Shown here in pieces: positions 28,264 through 37,213 of a stretch of DNA of 64,000 nucleotides (position 1 is the first letter of the stretch; each line of letters opens with the position of its first letter). The position numbers and the translations under genes were made by a program. Source of the DNA: Thermaceae bacterium (GTDB taxonomy: Bacteria > Deinococcota > Deinococci > Deinococcales > Marinithermaceae); contig JALSQD010000058.1 of assembly GCA_026985615.1 (NCBI GenBank), positions 1 to 64,000 on the forward strand. Reading direction: 5' to 3'. Below the pieces are notes generated by a model. That model saw only the letters and a program-made list of their open reading frames with translations. It searched no databases and was not told where the DNA came from.

Positions 28264-30255
28264 CTACCCTTCCAACAAGGCCTTCATCCGCTCCGCCACG
28301 TTCTCGGGCGTGAAGCCGTACTCGCGGTAGACCACCTCCCCCGACGCGCTCGCGCCGTAGCGGTCGAGGCCGACCACGTCGTCGGCGTAGCGCTCCCAAC
28401 CCAGCGTCGCCCCGGCCTCGACGGCGAGGGTGGGCAGCTCGGGCGGCAGCACGCGCTCGCGGTAAGCCGCGTCCTGGGCCTCGAAGGCCTCGAAGCAGGG
28501 CAGGCTCACCACGCGCACCGGCACGCCCTCGGCGGCCAGCCGCTCCTGCGCGGCGAGCGCTAGCGCCACCTCGCTGCCGCTGGCCACGATCACGCCCTGC
28601 GGCGCCACCTCGGGCTCGCTGAGGACGTAGCCGCCCAGCAGCGCGCCCTCGGCGGGGGCGTAGCGCTCGCGATCGAGCACCGGCAGCCCCTGGCGGGTGA
28701 GCACGAGGGCGGTTGGCCCGTCGCTGCGCTCAAGCGCCATCCGCCAGGCCATCGCCGTCTCGTTGGCGTCGGCGGGCCGGATCACCCACAGGTTCGGCAT
28801 CGCCCGCAGGCTCATCAGGTGCTCCACCGGCTGGTGGGTGGGGCCGTCCTCGCCGATGGCGATCGAGTCGTGGGTCCAGACGAAGACGGTGGGCGTGCCC
28901 ATGAGGGCAGCGAGCCGCACCGCGCCGCGCATGTAGTCGGAGAAGACCAGGAAGGTGCCGCCGTAGGGGCGGTAGCCCCCGTGCAGCACCAGGCCGTTCA
29001 TGATTGCGCCCATCGCGTGCTCGCGCACGCCGTAGTGGATGTAGCGGCCCGTGGGGTTGTCGGGCGAGAAATCGGCCATGTCGGGCGCCTTGGTGTTGTT
29101 CGAGGGCGTCAGGTCGGCCGAGCCGCCCAGCAGCTCGGGCAGGTAGGGCGAGAGCGCCGCCAGCACCTGGCCGCTGGCCTTGCGGGTGGCTATCTTCTGC
29201 TCGGGCTCGAAGCGCGGCAAACGCTCACGCCAGCCCCCGGGCAGGGTGCGTTGCACCACCCGGCGGGTGAAGGCCTCGCCCAGCTCGGGGTGCTCCCAGC
29301 TGTAGGCCTCGAACCGCTGTTCCCAGGCCTCCTGCGCCGCCACGCCCTTGTCGAGCGCGGGGCGGAAGTGAGCGTAGACCTCGTCGGGGATCTCGAAGGG
29401 TGGGTAGGGCCAGCTCAGCTTCTCGCGCGCCGCGGCGAGCGCCTCCTCGCCCAGCGGCGCGCCGTGGGCCTCGGGGGTGTCCTGCTTGGGGCTGCCGTAG
29501 CCGATGTGGGTGCGCACCGCGATGATCGTGGGCGCGGAGGTGTTGGCGCGCGCCACCTCGATGGCGGCGCGGATCTCGTCGGTGTCGTTGCCGTCTTCGA
29601 CGAAGAGGGTCTGCCAGCCGTAGGCCTTGTAACGGCCCAGGACGTCCTCGCGGAAGGCCAGGTCGGTGGGGCCGTCGATCGAAATGTGGTTGTCGTCCCA
29701 CAACACAATCAGCTTGCCTAACTTCCACAGCCCTGCGAGGCTCGAAGCCTCGCTGGAGATACCCTCCATGAGGTCGCCGTCGGAGGCGATCACGTAGGTG
29801 TAGTGGTCCACGATCTCGAAGCGGTCGCGGTTGAACTCGGCCGCGAGCTTGCGCTCGGCCAGCGCCAGCCCCACCGCGGTGCTGATGCCCTGGCCCAGGG
29901 GACCAGTGGTCACCTCGACGCCCGGGGTGTGGCCGAACTCGGGATGGCCCGGGGTCTTGGAGCCCCACTGACGGAAGCGCTTCAACTCCTCAAGCGGCAG
30001 GTCGTAGCCTGTGAGGTGCAAGAGCGCGTAGAGCAGCATAGAGCCATGGCCGGCCGAGAGCACGAAGCGGTCTCGGTCGGGCCAGGCGGGGTCGGCGGGG
30101 TTGTGCTTGAGGAAGTCGTGCCAGAGCACGTAGGCCATGGGCGCCGCGCCCATGGGCATGCCCGGGTGGCCGGACTTCGCCGCCTCGACGGCGTCGGCTG
30201 CGAGGAAGCGGATGGCGTTGATCGCAAGCTGTTCGATGGGGGTTTCCTGCGTCAT
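28264..30255 (-). CDS. tkt: Transketolase
   Basis: Thiamine-diphosphate enzyme of the pentose phosphate pathway. The 663-residue protein has the expected order: AANAIRF-like start (LAINAIRFLAADAVEAAKSG), HGSMLLYALLHLTGYDL, the cofactor motif ASDGDLMEGISSEASSLAG through WDDN, and the second-half motifs REHAMGAIMNGL and DSIAIGEDGPTHQPVEHL. TATGAT lies 8 nt before the ATG. Length and motifs are complete. Confidence 0.97.
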   Translation of the reverse strand: MTQETPIEQLAINAIRFLAADAVEAAKSGHPGMPMGAAPMAYVLWHDFLKHNPADPAWPDRDRFVLSAGHGSMLLYALLHLTGYDLPLEELKRFRQWGSKTPGHPEFGHTPGVEVTTGPLGQGISTAVGLALAERKLAAEFNRDRFEIVDHYTYVIASDGDLMEGISSEASSLAGLWKLGKLIVLWDDNHISIDGPTDLAFREDVLGRYKAYGWQTLFVEDGNDTDEIRAAIEVARANTSAPTIIAVRTHIGYGSPKQDTPEAHGAPLGEEALAAAREKLSWPYPPFEIPDEVYAHFRPALDKGVAAQEAWEQRFEAYSWEHPELGEAFTRRVVQRTLPGGWRERLPRFEPEQKIATRKASGQVLAALSPYLPELLGGSADLTPSNNTKAPDMADFSPDNPTGRYIHYGVREHAMGAIMNGLVLHGGYRPYGGTFLVFSDYMRGAVRLAALMGTPTVFVWTHDSIAIGEDGPTHQPVEHLMSLRAMPNLWVIRPADANETAMAWRMALERSDGPTALVLTRQGLPVLDRERYAPAEGALLGGYVLSEPEVAPQGVIVASGSEVALALAAQERLAAEGVPVRVVSLPCFEAFEAQDAAYRERVLPPELPTLAVEAGATLGWERYADDVVGLDRYGASASGEVVYREYGFTPENVAERMKALLEG

Positions 30256-30280
30256 CGCCGCTCATCATACCAGCCGGCGC

Positions 30281-33064
30281 CTAGCCGAGCGCCTGCTTGA
30301 TGATCTCGGGCGCAAACTCGGCCAAAGCCCGCATCAGCCCGGTCACGCCACGGGCGCGGCCGGGGGTGATGTAGACCGGCACGCCCAGCGCCTGCGCCTC
30401 GGCCCGCACCGGCTCGGAGAGGTCGTGGCCCACGTAGGAACTGACGATCATCACCCCGTGGGCGCGGCCCAGGCGGCTCTGGATGCGGCGCAGGCTCTCG
30501 CGCGCGGCGGTGGTGGAGTCGGAGTCGAACCAGTCGACCCTGAGGCCCAGCGCCTCCAGCCGCGGCTTGAGGCGGCTGCGAAGCTGGGTGTGCCCGCCCA
30601 GCACGATCAGGTACTCGCCCGAGAAGCGCGGCAGACCCGAGGCCCGCACATCCTCCGCGGTCTGCCCCGCGAGCGGGTCGGGCGTGCCTTCGAGCTCCGC
30701 CAGCTTGGCGGAGGTGGCCTTGAGCTCCTCGAGGTAGAGCTCCAGGTCGGGATCGTGGTGGTTGAGAAAGAGCAGGTTGCGCAGCACCTCGCGGGCTAGG
30801 TCGAGATCTTTTTCGCGATAGTAGGCCACGTCCAGCGCCCGCTTCCAGACCTGGTGGGCCTCCTCGAAGCGGCCCAGCCGCTCGTGCTGTTCGGCCAGGT
30901 CGAAGATCAACTCGAGCACGTGCGGCCGGCGCGCCACCTCGGCCTCGAGCACCGCCAGCGCCTCCTCGGCGCGGCCCTGCTGGTTGAGCGCCCCCACGTA
31001 GGCAGCCAGTGCCTCCTCGGCTTCCTCGGCCGCGGCGAAGGGGCGCGAGAGCCGATAGGCGCGCTCCAGCGCCTCCAGGCTGGCCGCGGGGGTGTGGGCG
31101 AGCGCGCCCCAGAGCACCCGGAAGGCCTCCCAGGCCCCCTCGAGCGACTCGATGAGCTGCACCAGCTCGTCGAAGCACTCCGCATCCAAATCGCCCAGGC
31201 CGGTCTCCCGCAACGCGCCCAGAAACTCCCGCGCCAGCACCTTCTCCCCCGCCTCAGCGGCCCGCCGCGCCATCGCCAACAGTTGCTGCGGCGGGTAAGG
31301 GCGGAAGGCGTGAGCGCGCTTGTGCGCCCCCAAGACGACGTCGAGGGGTGCGTCCAACCGCTCGAGCACCTCGGCCAGCAGGCGGTAAGCCGCTCCCACC
31401 GGAGCACCGCGGGCGGCGCGCGCCGCCTTCTCGAGCAACCGCCGCGCCTCCTCGTAACGCCCCTGCTCAGCGCGCAGGCGGCCCAGCGCCAAGAGCGCCA
31501 GGGCATCCTCACTGCGGGCGGCGGCGTCGGTGAGGTAGGGCTCCACCTCCTCCAGCGCCGCCCGGTCCACCGCTTCCACCTCCTCGGCCCCGCGCAGGCG
31601 CAGCCGCGCCAGCGCCAGGCCCACGGCCCCGCTCACCTCGCCCAAGTCGTAGAGCCGGCGGGCGTAGCGCTCAGCTCGGCCCCACAGCCTCTGCCCCAGC
31701 GCGGCGTGGAGCCCCAGGTAAAGCAGCTCGCGTGTGAGGAACTCAGGCGAGAGGTCCTCGGCGTACTCGACCCGGCGGCTCACCTCCACCAGCCGACCCT
31801 CGCGCAGATCGCGGAAGAGGCGTTCGGCGTAGCGCTCGAGCACGCGCTCGAGCTCGGGCGGGCGGGCCCCCTCCAGCTGAGCGAAGGCGCGCAGGGCCGT
31901 GTCGAGCCGGCCCGCCTGGGCATAAGCCCGCGCCAGCGCAGTGCGATAAACCTCGGCCTCACCCGCGAGCGCCTCCAGCTGGGCGATGGCTTCCCCGCCT
32001 CGCCCCAGCTCCACCAGCGCCAGCGCGCGCAGCGCCCGCGCCTGGGCACCCTTGGCCTGGGCCAGCGCCCCCTCTGCCTCGCGCCAGCGCCCCAGAGCGG
32101 CCAGCGCGCGGCCTCGCAAAGCGGCGGCCTCGGCCCCTTGGGCCCCCTCCAGCACCGCGAGCGCCGCCTCCGCCTCGCCGCGCTCCAGCTGCGCCCGCGC
32201 CACGGCCAACACGTCGCGCGCGGGTGCCGCCTCCTCGCGTGGACGGACCGCCGCACGCTGTGGCGCCACCCCAGCGGGCCGCAGCCGCTCGGGCATGCGC
32301 CCGCTCACCAGCACGTAGTCACCCCCACCCGCGAGCGCGACCTCGCCAAAGCCCATACGCTCGAGCAGGCGGGCGAAGGCCTGCGGGTTCTTGCCCAGGA
32401 AGGGCCCGTGGCCGTAGACCACCCGTCCGCCGGGTCGCAGCACCGACGCCAGCCGCCCCAGGCGCTCGCAGAGCGCAAATGTGCGGTAGAAGGCAGTCTC
32501 GTCCTCGATCTCGGGTGGCATGTCCTCGCGCAAATGCCCCTCGGGCAGCACCGAGAGCAGCAACACCGCGTCGTAGGGCTCGGCGGGCGCGAACTCCTCC
32601 CACCAGCCCTCGTGCCACGCCACCTCAAGCCCCAGCTGCGCGCCCACCTCACGGCCGCGCGTGACCGCCTGAGGAAGCGGCTCGAGCGCGTGCCACTCCA
32701 TCTCGGGGCGCAACTGCGCCAGCGCGTGCACCAGCGCTCCGGTATACGCGCCCACCTCCAGCACCCGGCCCCGTTCGGGCAGGAAGCCGAGCACCTCCTG
32801 GACGTAGAACTGCAAAAAAGGATAGTGCAGGGCGTAGACGAGAGGCTCGAGCCGCCGGGGCGCGGCGGTGAGCGTGCGCTGGTAGAAACTTCGCACCCCC
32901 TCGCGCCCGGGCTCGCGCAGGTATGCCGACCAGGCCGCCAGCACCGGCTTGCGCTTCTTGGGGGCGCCGATGCGCTTGGCCAGCTCGCTTTCAAAACGGG
33001 CCGGCGCCACCGGGCCAAAAACCTGGTAATGCTCGCGCAAGTAGCGCTTGAGGTCGAAGTCCAT
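30281..33064 (-). CDS. Methyltransferase-TPR protein with DUF2325-like C-terminus
   Basis: A 927-residue protein with three parts. Residues about 95-250 look like a SAM-dependent methyltransferase (VLEVGAYTGALVHALAQL motif I, then an acidic residue in WHALEP). Residues about 260-800 are a long run of TPR-like helical pairs rich in Ala, Leu, Glu and Arg. Residues about 817-927 form a small alpha/beta domain (IVLGGHTQLRSRLKPRLE, WFDSDST, GVMIVSSYVGHDLS) resembling DUF2325. No signal peptide is visible. Methyl acceptor and binding partner are unknown. The -10-like TAGAAT lies 14 nt before the ATG, with GGAG between. Confidence 0.75.
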   Translation of the reverse strand: MDFDLKRYLREHYQVFGPVAPARFESELAKRIGAPKKRKPVLAAWSAYLREPGREGVRSFYQRTLTAAPRRLEPLVYALHYPFLQFYVQEVLGFLPERGRVLEVGAYTGALVHALAQLRPEMEWHALEPLPQAVTRGREVGAQLGLEVAWHEGWWEEFAPAEPYDAVLLLSVLPEGHLREDMPPEIEDETAFYRTFALCERLGRLASVLRPGGRVVYGHGPFLGKNPQAFARLLERMGFGEVALAGGGDYVLVSGRMPERLRPAGVAPQRAAVRPREEAAPARDVLAVARAQLERGEAEAALAVLEGAQGAEAAALRGRALAALGRWREAEGALAQAKGAQARALRALALVELGRGGEAIAQLEALAGEAEVYRTALARAYAQAGRLDTALRAFAQLEGARPPELERVLERYAERLFRDLREGRLVEVSRRVEYAEDLSPEFLTRELLYLGLHAALGQRLWGRAERYARRLYDLGEVSGAVGLALARLRLRGAEEVEAVDRAALEEVEPYLTDAAARSEDALALLALGRLRAEQGRYEEARRLLEKAARAARGAPVGAAYRLLAEVLERLDAPLDVVLGAHKRAHAFRPYPPQQLLAMARRAAEAGEKVLAREFLGALRETGLGDLDAECFDELVQLIESLEGAWEAFRVLWGALAHTPAASLEALERAYRLSRPFAAAEEAEEALAAYVGALNQQGRAEEALAVLEAEVARRPHVLELIFDLAEQHERLGRFEEAHQVWKRALDVAYYREKDLDLAREVLRNLLFLNHHDPDLELYLEELKATSAKLAELEGTPDPLAGQTAEDVRASGLPRFSGEYLIVLGGHTQLRSRLKPRLEALGLRVDWFDSDSTTAARESLRRIQSRLGRAHGVMIVSSYVGHDLSEPVRAEAQALGVPVYITPGRARGVTGLMRALAEFAPEIIKQALG

Positions 33065-33103
33065 CTCGCTCCGGCCTCATTCTACCGCCGCCTGTGGGAC
33101 GCC

Positions 33104-34006
33104 TCAGTAACCCTCGACCACGCGGTTGAACAGCGGCTCACCTCGTAGGTAGCGTGCTACCTGGGCCCGCACCAGCGCGAAGCCGCGCTCGCGCAAGCGC
33201 GGCGAGCTACCCGCCAGGTGGGGCGTGATCCAAACGCCAGGCGCGCGCCATAGCGGATGTTCCGGAGGCAGCGGCTCGGGGTCGGTCACGTCAACGGCGG
33301 CGCGGACACGGCCAGCGTGCAGCGCCTCCAGGAGTGCGCCCGTCTCCACAAGGGCGCCGCGGCCGGCGTTGACGAGCCAGGCGCCCGGCTTCATCGCCGA
33401 GAGGAACCCGGCGTCCACCAGCCCCCGCGTCTCTTGGGTGAGCGGCAAAAGCAGCACCACCGCGTCCACCCGCGCGAGCCAACGTGCCCGCGCCTCCAGC
33501 GTCTCCACGCCGGGCCTGGGGCGGCGGGCCACCGGCAGCACCCGCACCCCGAACGGCGCGAGCCGCGCCGCCACCGCGCGGCCGATCGATCCGTAGCCCA
33601 GGATCGCAACCTCATGCCCCCAGAGCTCCCGGGGGCGGGCCTCCCGGTCCCACTCGCCCGCGCGCTGGCGCTCGACCAGCGCGGGTACGTTCTTGGCTAG
33701 TACGAGCAACGCGGTCAGCACCCATTCGCTCACCGCCACGTCGTGAACGCCACGGCCATCGGCAAGCGTAACGCCAGGGGGAACGTGCTCTGCGATCCAG
33801 TCCACCCCAGCGGAGAGCGTCTGGACCACCTCGAGCCCCCGGAGCACATCCAGATGGGGAAGCATCCAGGTGCGCGTCGCCACCAGGAACTCGGCGTCCT
33901 CCGCCTCCGGCGGCGGTGGCCCCTCGGCCCAGCGCACCACCCGCACCCCCGGGTCAAGGCCCTCCAGGTAACGCGGGTGCACGTCGTCCGCCACGAGCAG
34001 CTTCAC
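33104..34006 (-). CDS. D-isomer-specific 2-hydroxyacid dehydrogenase family protein
   Basis: NAD(P)-dependent oxidoreductase of the D-2-hydroxyacid family. The 300 residues include the Rossmann motif AILGYGSIGRAVAARLAPFG near 133-152, VNAGRGALVETGALLEAL with the catalytic-region Arg position, the Glu in DPEPLPPEHPLW and the catalytic His in WITPHLAGSSP. The N-terminus is a little short for the family (about 310-330). Substrate is not evident. Its ATG overlaps the stop of the acetyltransferase gene by 4 nt. Confidence 0.9.
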   Translation of the reverse strand: MKLLVADDVHPRYLEGLDPGVRVVRWAEGPPPPEAEDAEFLVATRTWMLPHLDVLRGLEVVQTLSAGVDWIAEHVPPGVTLADGRGVHDVAVSEWVLTALLVLAKNVPALVERQRAGEWDREARPRELWGHEVAILGYGSIGRAVAARLAPFGVRVLPVARRPRPGVETLEARARWLARVDAVVLLLPLTQETRGLVDAGFLSAMKPGAWLVNAGRGALVETGALLEALHAGRVRAAVDVTDPEPLPPEHPLWRAPGVWITPHLAGSSPRLRERGFALVRAQVARYLRGEPLFNRVVEGY

Positions 34007-34548
34007 GGCTCGAGGTCCTCCGGCCTGGCCTCCATGAGCACGTCCTTCTTGCCGCCCGGGAGCTCGACCTCGCCCACCTCGCGAAAGCCGGCGGCGCGGA
34101 AGGCGCGCCGCGCCCGCTCGTTGTGGGCGAAGGTGCGCAGCTTGACGCGCTCAAGCCCCATCCGGCCGAAGGCGTAGCCGAGCGCCGCCCGCACCGCCTC
34201 GCGCCCGTAGCCCTGGCCCCAGCGGTCTTTACGGCCGAGGATGATGCCGAGGGTGGCCTCGCACTCCTTCAGGTCGTAGAGCTCGAGCGTCCCCAGCCAA
34301 CCCCCCTGCTCGTCGAGGATCACGAACCCGATGCGGTCACCCCGCCGCACCTCCCCCATGACGATGCGCTTGAAGAGCCACAGCGGCATCTTCAGCGGAC
34401 GATTGCCGTTCCAGCGGGCGATCTCCGGGTCGCGAAAACTCTCCCAGAACCCCCGCCATTCCCTCGGCGTCAACCCCTCGTGAAACGGCTTCAGGGTCAC
34501 GCGGCCCCAGCGGGGCCGCTCGGGATCAGCCGGTTGCGGACGCGTCAC
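34003..34548 (-). CDS. GNAT-family N-acetyltransferase (RimJ-like)
   Basis: The 181-residue protein shows the GNAT core: GFVILDEQGGWLGTLELYDL, the acetyl-CoA loop RWGQGYGREAVRAALGYAF and the closing VKLRTFAHNERARRAFRAAGF. RimJ-like enzymes acetylate protein N-termini or small amines; the target here is unknown. Start is a GTG at 34548 with TAAGCT 6 nt upstream, so probably leaderless. It is coupled by a 4-nt overlap to the dehydrogenase. Confidence 0.87.
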   Translation of the reverse strand: MTRPQPADPERPRWGRVTLKPFHEGLTPREWRGFWESFRDPEIARWNGNRPLKMPLWLFKRIVMGEVRRGDRIGFVILDEQGGWLGTLELYDLKECEATLGIILGRKDRWGQGYGREAVRAALGYAFGRMGLERVKLRTFAHNERARRAFRAAGFREVGEVELPGGKKDVLMEARPEDLEP

Positions 34549-34584
34549 GTTCGTAGCTTAGCCCAGCGGGCGCGACAGCGAAAA

Positions 34585-34610
34585 CCCCGGCCCAGATGGG
34601 CAGGCCGGGG
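34585..34610 (-). terminator. Terminator of gdhA-gdhB
   Basis: CCCCGGCC and GGCCGGGG form an 8-bp stem with a 10-nt loop, followed on the minus strand by TTTTCG. It begins 18 bp after the gdhB stop. Confidence 0.8.
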
Positions 34611-34627
34611 CGATGGCGAAAAGCGGG

Positions 34628-35911
34628 CTATGGGTAGAGTCCGCGCAGCGCGCGCGCCTCGAGAATGCGGGTGGCCGCCACGATGTAGGCGGCGGTACGG
34701 AGCGTGACCTTGCGGTCCTGCGCCACCTGCCAGACAGCCTCAAAGGCCTCGCGCAGTACGCGCTCGAGGTTTTGGTTGATCTCTTCTTCGGTCCAGAAGT
34801 AGGAGTTGAAGTCCTGCACCCACTCGAAGTAGGAGACGGTCACGCCCCCGGCGTTGGCGATGACGTCGGGGACGACGATTATGCCGCGCTCGGCCAGGAT
34901 GTCGTCGGCCGCGGGGGTAGTGGGGCCGTTCGCGCCCTCCACCACGATGCGGGTGTCCACCTTCCAGGCGTTCTGTTCGGTGATCACGCGCTCGAGCGCC
35001 GCCGGTACAAGGAACTCGCAGGAGACTGCGAAGAGCTCGGCCGCCGGCAGTGGCTCGGCCTTGGGGTAGCCGAGGACGCCGCGGGTCTCGGACTTCTGGA
35101 CGTACTCAAGTAGGTCGTATGGGTCGATACCCTTTTCGTTGATGATCGCGCCGGTCACGTCGGAGACAGCCACGATCTTGGCGCCGTGGTCGTAGAAAGC
35201 GCGCGCCGCAGCGTTGCCCACGTTACCGAAGCCCTGCAGCACCACGCGGCTGCCCTCGATGGGCAGGTCGATCTTCTCGGCCGCCGCGGCGGCGGTGAAG
35301 AAAACGCCGTTGCCGGTGGCGTCCTGTCGCCCCAGCGAGCCCCCGATAGCGATGGGCTTGCCGGTGACCACGCCAGGAGTGGTGGACCCCACATTCATCG
35401 AATAGGTGTCCATCATCCAGGCCATCTCCCGCTGGCCAGTGCCGACGTCTGGTGCGGGGATGTCTTTCTTGGGGCCGATGAGGATGCCAATCTCGGAGGT
35501 GTAGCGGCGGGTAATGCGCTCGATCTCGCTGGGCGAGAACTTGGTCGGGTCCACCCGGATGCCGCCCTTACCGCCACCATAGGGCAGCCCCACCGCGGCG
35601 TTCTTGATGCTCATCCAAGCGGCCAGGGCCATCACCTCGGAAAGCGTGACATCCTGGTGGTAGCGCACACCGCCCTTGGCGGGGCCACGCGAGGTGTTGT
35701 GCTGGACTCGGTAACCCTCAAAGTGCATGACCGTGCCGTCATCCAGGTGAATGGGCACGTCCACGATCAGCACGCGCTTGGGCCGCTTAAGGGTGTCCAC
35801 CCAGTAGGAAAGCTTGCCCAGGTAGGGCGTCACGCGCTCCACCTGCTCCAGGTAGATGCCCCAGGGCCCCTGATCGCCCGCGGGGAGGTAGGACAGCGGT
35901 TCGCTCTTCAT
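34628..35911 (-). CDS. gdhB: Glutamate dehydrogenase, catalytic subunit
   Basis: Converts glutamate to 2-oxoglutarate and ammonia with NAD(P). The 427-residue protein retains all catalytic residues: Lys in GPAKGGVRYH, Lys in MSIKNAAVG, Lys in GGGKGGI and Asp in PAPDVGTG. The nucleotide domain has VVLQGFGNVGNAAARAF. It overlaps gdhA by 4 nt (ATGA). In Thermus thermophilus the products of such a pair form one hetero-oligomer, with this subunit catalytic. Confidence 0.95.
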   Translation of the reverse strand: MKSEPLSYLPAGDQGPWGIYLEQVERVTPYLGKLSYWVDTLKRPKRVLIVDVPIHLDDGTVMHFEGYRVQHNTSRGPAKGGVRYHQDVTLSEVMALAAWMSIKNAAVGLPYGGGKGGIRVDPTKFSPSEIERITRRYTSEIGILIGPKKDIPAPDVGTGQREMAWMMDTYSMNVGSTTPGVVTGKPIAIGGSLGRQDATGNGVFFTAAAAAEKIDLPIEGSRVVLQGFGNVGNAAARAFYDHGAKIVAVSDVTGAIINEKGIDPYDLLEYVQKSETRGVLGYPKAEPLPAAELFAVSCEFLVPAALERVITEQNAWKVDTRIVVEGANGPTTPAADDILAERGIIVVPDVIANAGGVTVSYFEWVQDFNSYFWTEEEINQNLERVLREAFEAVWQVAQDRKVTLRTAAYIVAATRILEARALRGLYP

Positions 35912-37179
35912 GGATACACCCCCTGCATGTGCGTGGCCACGTTGATGCGGTCCACGCCCAAGACGTACGAGGCCAGGCGCAGGTCAATCTCCTGGTCCTC
36001 GGCGTACTCACAGACCTCGCGCAGGGTCTGCGAGACCCGGCGCTGCATCGCTAGCCAAACCCGGTCGTCCGACCAGTTGAACATCGAAAAGTTCTGGACC
36101 CACTCTAGGTAGTCCATCGTCAGCCCCCCGCCGCCGACCAGCACGTCGGGGATCACCGGCACGCCCCGCTGGCGCAGGTGCTCGTCGGCCTCGGCGGTGA
36201 TCGCCCCCACGGCCGACTCGACCACGACTCCGGCGCGAACCTGCTCCACGTTTCCCTCGTGAAGCACGCCCTCCACCGCGGCCAGGATGAGGAAGTCTAC
36301 CTCGAGCCCCACCAGCGCCTCGCGCCCGATGGTGTGGGCGCCGGAAAAACCCTCGACCCGGCCGGTCTCCTTGAAGTGGGCAAGCAGAGTTTTATGATCG
36401 AGTCCCTCGGGGTTGTAGACCGCGCCCCACTCGTCGGAGACGGCCACCACCCGGGCACCCGCCTCGGCGAAGAGGCGCACCACCGCGCGGCCGATTTTGC
36501 CGTAGCCCTGCACGGCCACGGTGCTCCCTTCGAGGCGCAGGTCCTTGAACTCGGCGAAGGTCTCCACCGCGTAGAGAACCCCACGCCCCACGGCCTCGCC
36601 ACGCTTGGAAACGCCCCCGAGCTGCGGGGGCTTGCCGGTGACGACGCCAGGCTCGGTGAAACCGCGATTGGTGGAGAAAGTGTCCATCATCCAGGCCATC
36701 TCGCGCTCACCAGTGCCCAAATCGGGCCCCAGGATGTCCTTGTCGGGGCCGATCACGTCCACCAGTTCGGCGGCGTAGCGCCGGGTCAGACGCTCCAGCT
36801 CCCCCTTAGAAAGCCGCCGTGGGTCCACCGCCACCCCGCCCGCAGCCCCGCCGTAGGGCAGATGAAAGATGGCCGATTGCACGGTGGCGATGGCCGCGAG
36901 CCCCACCGTCTGTCCCATCGAGACGCGCGGATGGAAGCGCACGCCTCCGCGGGCCGGACCGAGGGCGATGTTGTGGACGACGCGGTAGCCGCTGAAAAAA
37001 TGAACCGTACCGTCGTCGAGCTGTACCGGTACGGTCAGTGCTACCGTTCTTCGGGGGTGGATCAGGTACTCCACTGTCGCGGGATGGGCCTCCACCTGAG
37101 CCAGGGTTCGCTCCAGCTGCGCTAGGAAGTCGTGCCAGAGCCCCGGCTCGCCGGGAGGCCTGTAGGCGCTTTTGAGCAT
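35908..37179 (-). CDS. gdhA: Glutamate dehydrogenase homologue, catalytically inactive regulatory subunit
   Basis: The 423-residue protein is clearly a glutamate dehydrogenase paralogue (YGGAAGGVAVDPRRLSKGEL, MAWMMDTFSTNRGFTEPGVVTGK) but the three catalytic lysines are replaced: GPARGGVRF (Lys to Arg), ATVQSAIFHL (Lys to Gln) and GGAAGG (Lys to Ala); only the Asp of GPDLGTG remains. This matches GdhA of Thermus thermophilus, known to be a regulatory subunit that mediates activation by leucine. The start is the ATG at 37179 with AGGAGGT 4 nt upstream; a longer frame to 37446 lies inside the next gene's reading and has no support. Confidence 0.94.
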   Translation of the reverse strand: MLKSAYRPPGEPGLWHDFLAQLERTLAQVEAHPATVEYLIHPRRTVALTVPVQLDDGTVHFFSGYRVVHNIALGPARGGVRFHPRVSMGQTVGLAAIATVQSAIFHLPYGGAAGGVAVDPRRLSKGELERLTRRYAAELVDVIGPDKDILGPDLGTGEREMAWMMDTFSTNRGFTEPGVVTGKPPQLGGVSKRGEAVGRGVLYAVETFAEFKDLRLEGSTVAVQGYGKIGRAVVRLFAEAGARVVAVSDEWGAVYNPEGLDHKTLLAHFKETGRVEGFSGAHTIGREALVGLEVDFLILAAVEGVLHEGNVEQVRAGVVVESAVGAITAEADEHLRQRGVPVIPDVLVGGGGLTMDYLEWVQNFSMFNWSDDRVWLAMQRRVSQTLREVCEYAEDQEIDLRLASYVLGVDRINVATHMQGVYP

Positions 37180-37213
37180 GGGCACCTCCTTGGTCTCGCC
37201 ATGACGCTTGATC

